Shown: in pieces, positions 61,168-64,000 of the stretch
Layout: each line of letters begins with the position of its first letter
Numbering within the stretch: the first letter of the stretch is position 1
Origin: Chloroflexota bacterium
GTDB lineage: Bacteria > Chloroflexota > Anaerolineae > Aggregatilineales > Phototrophicaceae
Direction of reading: 5' to 3'
Assembly (NCBI GenBank): GCA_013388745.1
Contig: JACAER010000041.1
Location: forward strand, 1 to 64,000
Length of the DNA: 64,000 nucleotides
Notes under the pieces: generated by a model
Told to the model about the DNA's origin: nothing
What the model saw: only the letters and a program-made list of their open reading frames with translations
The model's database searches: none
Made by a program: the position numbers and the translations under genes

Positions 61168-62076
61168 TCAGGATTTCCCCGCGTTCTTTTCCCACCACTC
61201 ACGGATTCTGCCGCCGACTCTGCGGCCTACCAGCGGTTCGGCGCAGCGCACCGCCTCCCACAGCCTGTTCATAGCCACGCCTGTGGCGAAGCCCATTTTG
61301 TGCGCCATAAACACTACATCTTCCGTCGCCAGATTGCCCAGCGAACCCGGCGCAAACGGGCAGCCGCCCAGCCCGCCGACACTCGCATCAACAATACGCA
61401 CGCCCGCGCTGATGGCCGCCGCGGCGTTCGCCAGCCCCAACGCCTGCGTATCATGCAAATGCACCGCCAGCTTGCTCATATCGTAGCGCTTGCCGCACGC
61501 CTCCACCAACCGCCCGACTTCTAACGGCTGCGCGTGCCCAATCGTATCCGCCAGCGCCAGTTCATCTACGCCCATCTCCCATACAGCATCGGCGCATGCC
61601 AGCACTTTTTCCGGCGGTGTCGGCCCTTCGAACGGGCACACCCACGCCACCGCCAGATAGACGCGCGCGAAAACGCCGTCGTTTCTAGCGCGCGTCACGA
61701 TTGCTTTGCACGCCGCCAGCGATTCGGCCACCGACATACGGCTGTTGCGCTGGCTCAGCGTCTCGCTCACCACTACCACAACGCCGACACCTTGCGCCCC
61801 GGCTTGCAGCGCGCGTTCGTAGCCCTTTTCGTTGATAATCAGCGCGTTGAAGTGCGCTTCAGGATACGCGCTGCGCGCATAGGGCATCATCTGTTCGGCG
61901 TCGGCCATCTGCGGCACAGCCTTTGCGCTGACGAAGCTCGTCAGTTCGATGTACTTCAGCCCCGCCGCCAGCAGCGCGTCCAGCAGTTTTTGCTTGTCCG
62001 CCGTCGCAACCGCCGCTGCTTCATTTTGCAGCCCGTCGCGCGGCCCTACCTCGCAAATCTTCAGAAACTCAGCCAT
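61168..62076 (-). CDS. Hydroxymethylglutaryl-CoA lyase
   Basis: The 302-residue protein shows the HMGL-like motifs CEVGPRDGLQNE, ELTSFVSAKAVPQMADAEQM, ADTIGHAQP, the metal-binding HLHDTQALGLAN and the catalytic-loop Cys in GGLGGCPFAPGSLGNLATED. It cleaves HMG-CoA to acetyl-CoA and acetoacetate, as in leucine degradation. The related 2-methylcitramalyl or citramalyl-CoA lyases are not excluded by sequence alone. It begins two bases after the stop of the CoA-transferase gene, so the two are probably one operon. Confidence 0.87.
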   Translation of the reverse strand: MAEFLKICEVGPRDGLQNEAAAVATADKQKLLDALLAAGLKYIELTSFVSAKAVPQMADAEQMMPYARSAYPEAHFNALIINEKGYERALQAGAQGVGVVVVVSETLSQRNSRMSVAESLAACKAIVTRARNDGVFARVYLAVAWVCPFEGPTPPEKVLACADAVWEMGVDELALADTIGHAQPLEVGRLVEACGKRYDMSKLAVHLHDTQALGLANAAAAISAGVRIVDASVGGLGGCPFAPGSLGNLATEDVVFMAHKMGFATGVAMNRLWEAVRCAEPLVGRRVGGRIREWWEKNAGKS

Positions 62077-62078
62077 GT

Positions 62079-63272
62079 TTAGATGACCCCAGCCGCCCGC
62101 AGCGCCGCGATCTCCTCGCTGCTCCTGCCTATGCCGCGCAGCACTTCGTCCGTATGCTCGCCCAACAGCGGCGGCGATGTATACGTCTCCTCATAGGTGT
62201 GCGACAGCTTGACCGGGTTGCCGGGCATTTTCACGCTGCCGCCTTGCGTATGCGGCACGTCGATCACCATGTCGCGCGCCAAGACCTGCACATCGCTCAA
62301 CGCCTGCCCGAAGTGATTGACCGGAGCGCAGGGAATACGCGCCGCCTCCAATTTTTCCAGCCAGTAGGCCTGGGTGTTGCTTGCAAGCCGTGCGCTCAAT
62401 TGGTGATTGATAAGATGCTGATTCTTCCAGCGTCCCGGCTGACCCTCGTTTTCCGCCGTATCCAGTTCGGGCAGATCGACAATCGCCATTAGCGCTTTCC
62501 AGAAGTTGTCGGTAATCACGGCGATGATGATGTAACCGTCCTGACAGGGAAACGTGTTGTAGGGCACATGCACGAAATGCGCGTTGCCCAGCGGGCCGGG
62601 AATTTCCCCCGACAAAAAATACATCGTCGCCATGTAATTCAGCAGGCTGATCTGGGCATCGAGCATCGACACATCGACATGTTGGCCGCAGCCCGTCTGC
62701 TGCCGCGCGACCACCGCTGCCAGCACACCGATCACCCCCATCAGCCCGCCCCCCAGATCGCCAATCGGGATGCCCGCGCGCGTCGGCACACCGCCTGGTT
62801 GCCCGGTGATGCTCATGCCGCCGCCCATCGCTTGCGTCACCATATCGAAAGCCACGCGATCGCGCGCCGGCCCCGTCTGCCCGAAACCCGTGATGCTGCA
62901 TGTGATAATGCGCGGGTTGATCGGCGAGAGATGCACAAAGTCGATTTTCAGCCGTTCTGTCACGCCTGCGCTGAAGTTATCCAGCACGATATCTGCGCTT
63001 TTGACCAGTTCATAAAAAAGCTGCAAGCCCGTTTCACTTTTCAGGTTGAGCGTCATGCTCTTTTTATTGCGGTTGAGCGTCAAAAAGTACGCGCCCATAC
63101 CGTGCATACTGTTGTGCGCATCGTTCGCCAGCAGCTTGCGTGTGCCTTCGCCCGTTCCCGGCGGCTCGATCTTGATCGTCTCCACACCCATGTCGGCCAG
63201 CATCATCCCGGCATACGGCCCGCTCAACATATGGGTCAGGTCTAACATGCGCAGCCCTTGCAGTGCTTTCAT
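62079..63272 (-). CDS. Family III CoA-transferase (CaiB/BaiF)
   Basis: From ATG 63272 the 397-residue protein has the family III pattern: LDLTHMLSGPYAGMMLADMGVETIKIEPP, NRNKKSMTLNLKSETG, TGFGQTGPARDRVAFDMVTQAMGG, and the catalytic Asp in RAGIPIGDLGGGLMG. It moves CoA between carboxylic acids. Coupling with an HMG-CoA lyase recalls the succinyl-CoA:HMG/glutarate CoA-transferase (SUGCT) pairing, so 3-hydroxy-3-methylglutarate may be a substrate, but that is inference. The frame to 63329 has no ribosome site; GAAGG lies before 63272. Confidence 0.88.
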   Translation of the reverse strand: MKALQGLRMLDLTHMLSGPYAGMMLADMGVETIKIEPPGTGEGTRKLLANDAHNSMHGMGAYFLTLNRNKKSMTLNLKSETGLQLFYELVKSADIVLDNFSAGVTERLKIDFVHLSPINPRIITCSITGFGQTGPARDRVAFDMVTQAMGGGMSITGQPGGVPTRAGIPIGDLGGGLMGVIGVLAAVVARQQTGCGQHVDVSMLDAQISLLNYMATMYFLSGEIPGPLGNAHFVHVPYNTFPCQDGYIIIAVITDNFWKALMAIVDLPELDTAENEGQPGRWKNQHLINHQLSARLASNTQAYWLEKLEAARIPCAPVNHFGQALSDVQVLARDMVIDVPHTQGGSVKMPGNPVKLSHTYEETYTSPPLLGEHTDEVLRGIGRSSEEIAALRAAGVI

Positions 63273-63356
63273 GAATGCGCCTTCTCCCACACCTTCAACT
63301 TCTTGAAATCCTGCACACCCCACCCACACTTTTCACTGGTAACCAGCAGCTCCTAA

Positions 63357-63980
63357 CTAGCAGCTCTCTAAGTAAGCCAGCACTTCGGCCTTCGTCACCA
63401 CATCGCCGTATTTGCTGTTGATGTCGAACAAATTCGCTTCGTGCGGTTCAGGGCGACGGTCGCCCACGCATTCGCGCGGCACGATCACACGGAAGCCATA
63501 CTGCATCCCGTCTACCGCCGTCGCCCGAATACAACCACTTGTCGAGCAGCCTGTCAGGATCAGCGTATCAACGCCCATACTCGTCAGCGTGGCGGCCAGC
63601 GATGTGCCGAAAAAGGCGCTGGCGTACTGCTTGTTGATAATAATGTCCTCCGGCGTGGGGGACAATTCCGGCACAATATCGGCCAGTGGCTCGCCTTCCA
63701 CCATCTGGCGCAGTATGGGCACTTTTTGCACAAAAATGCCGCCGTCGCGCCCATGCGCCGCGTAAATCACGCGCGTGTAGATGACCTGTACATGTTTGGC
63801 GCGCGCCAAAGCCAGCACGTCCACCGTTTCTTTGACAGCGTCCGCCACAGGAGGCGCGTACAGCGCAGCGCCCGGCGTCGTATAGGCGTTGACGAAATCG
63901 ACCACGAGCAGGGCCGGCTTGCGCCCAAAGCCGAGCCGGCCATCAAAAACGCCCCTATAGTTGTTCTGCAACTCGCTCAT
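63357..63980 (-). CDS. Isochorismatase-family cysteine hydrolase
   Basis: The 207-residue protein has the catalytic triad of the isochorismatase/N-carbamoylsarcosine amidase family: Asp28 (LLVVDFVNAY), Lys117 (IIINKQYASAFFGT) and Cys150 (GCSTSGCIRATAVD). Length and cis-peptide region fit an N-carbamoylsarcosine- or nicotinamidase-like amidase; substrate not predictable. AAGGA precedes ATG 63980 by eight bases. It is 84 bases upstream of the CoA-transferase gene, on the same strand, and may head that operon. Confidence 0.87.
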   Translation of the reverse strand: MSELQNNYRGVFDGRLGFGRKPALLVVDFVNAYTTPGAALYAPPVADAVKETVDVLALARAKHVQVIYTRVIYAAHGRDGGIFVQKVPILRQMVEGEPLADIVPELSPTPEDIIINKQYASAFFGTSLAATLTSMGVDTLILTGCSTSGCIRATAVDGMQYGFRVIVPRECVGDRRPEPHEANLFDINSKYGDVVTKAEVLAYLESC

Positions 63981-64000
63981 TGTATTTTCCTTAGCTCAAG

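Overview
The window is a GC-rich, gene-dense piece of a bacterial chromosome (about 60 protein genes). No tRNA, rRNA, CRISPR array, insertion sequence or phage gene was seen, and no gene-free stretch exceeds 300 bases. Gene content points to a Chloroflexota member, probably Anaerolineae-like. The grounds are a Tad/Flp pilus set without a secretin gene, many lipoproteins with Thr/Pro-rich linkers, a DegS/NarL-type two-component pair, an F420-type Ddn-like protein, and an actinobacterial-style fhaA-fhaB-rodA-pbp cluster. The taxonomic call is inference; no marker tree could be run.

Layout. 1-828 (-): pgeF and the first codons of a YggS-like gene. 961-2827 (+): NarL/DegU-like regulator and DegS-like kinase. 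2973-9019 (+): cpaB, cpaE, cpaF, tadB, tadC behind a good sigma70-type promoter. 9066-10437 (+): comF-like gene and long-form hpf. 10491-14538 (-): two family-2 glycosyltransferases, a PhnD-like lipoprotein and a secreted Ig-like protein. 14675-18519 (+): lon and an AlbA_2/ATPase-like protein, translationally coupled. 18650-21678 (+): LysM lipoprotein and beta-propeller lipoprotein. 21745-23653 (+): fabG, enoyl-CoA hydratase, HIT protein; 23724-24605 (-): DsbA-like protein. 24805-29247 (+): acnA, rnhA, aminotransferase. 29274-30515 (+): a 16-bp palindrome, a four-helix membrane protein and a Crp/Fnr regulator. 30566-30841 (-): small Cys-rich protein. 31046-35519 (+): SerB-like phosphatase, HAD phosphatase, membrane protein, a Uma2 remnant and serA. 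35535-38962 (-): solute-binding lipoprotein, sensor kinase and two lone receiver proteins in one operon. 39171-43395 (+): 2-oxoacid dehydrogenase E1 alpha, E1 beta, an alpha/beta hydrolase and E2 (no E3). 43462-45453 (+): two exported proteins, the second a paralogue of the LysM lipoprotein. 45475-50374 (-): fhaA, fhaB, mtnP, rodA and a penicillin-binding-protein homologue that has lost its active-site motifs. 50454-51869 (-): PrsA-like foldase. 51942-53011 (-): rpsF-ssb-rpsR. 53107-58846 (-): cell-surface glycan genes. 58987-60608 (+): a secreted triple-repeat protein and a Ddn-like protein. 60600-63980 (-): PPC-domain protein, HMG-CoA lyase, family III CoA-transferase and an isochorismatase-like hydrolase.

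The strongest lead is the cell-wall cluster. RodA keeps its catalytic Asp, but the partner PBP has replaced all three transpeptidase motifs (SxxK, SxN, KTG), and a methylthioadenosine phosphorylase sits where actinobacteria have the phosphatase gene pstP. Other leads are an uncharacterised secreted domain present in two paralogues, a binding-protein/kinase/two-receiver cassette, a CpaE without Walker A lysines, a SerA with its catalytic Arg replaced by His, and possible leaderless transcripts. Start codons were revised from the longest reading frame wherever a Shine-Dalgarno, gene overlap or domain boundary supported it.
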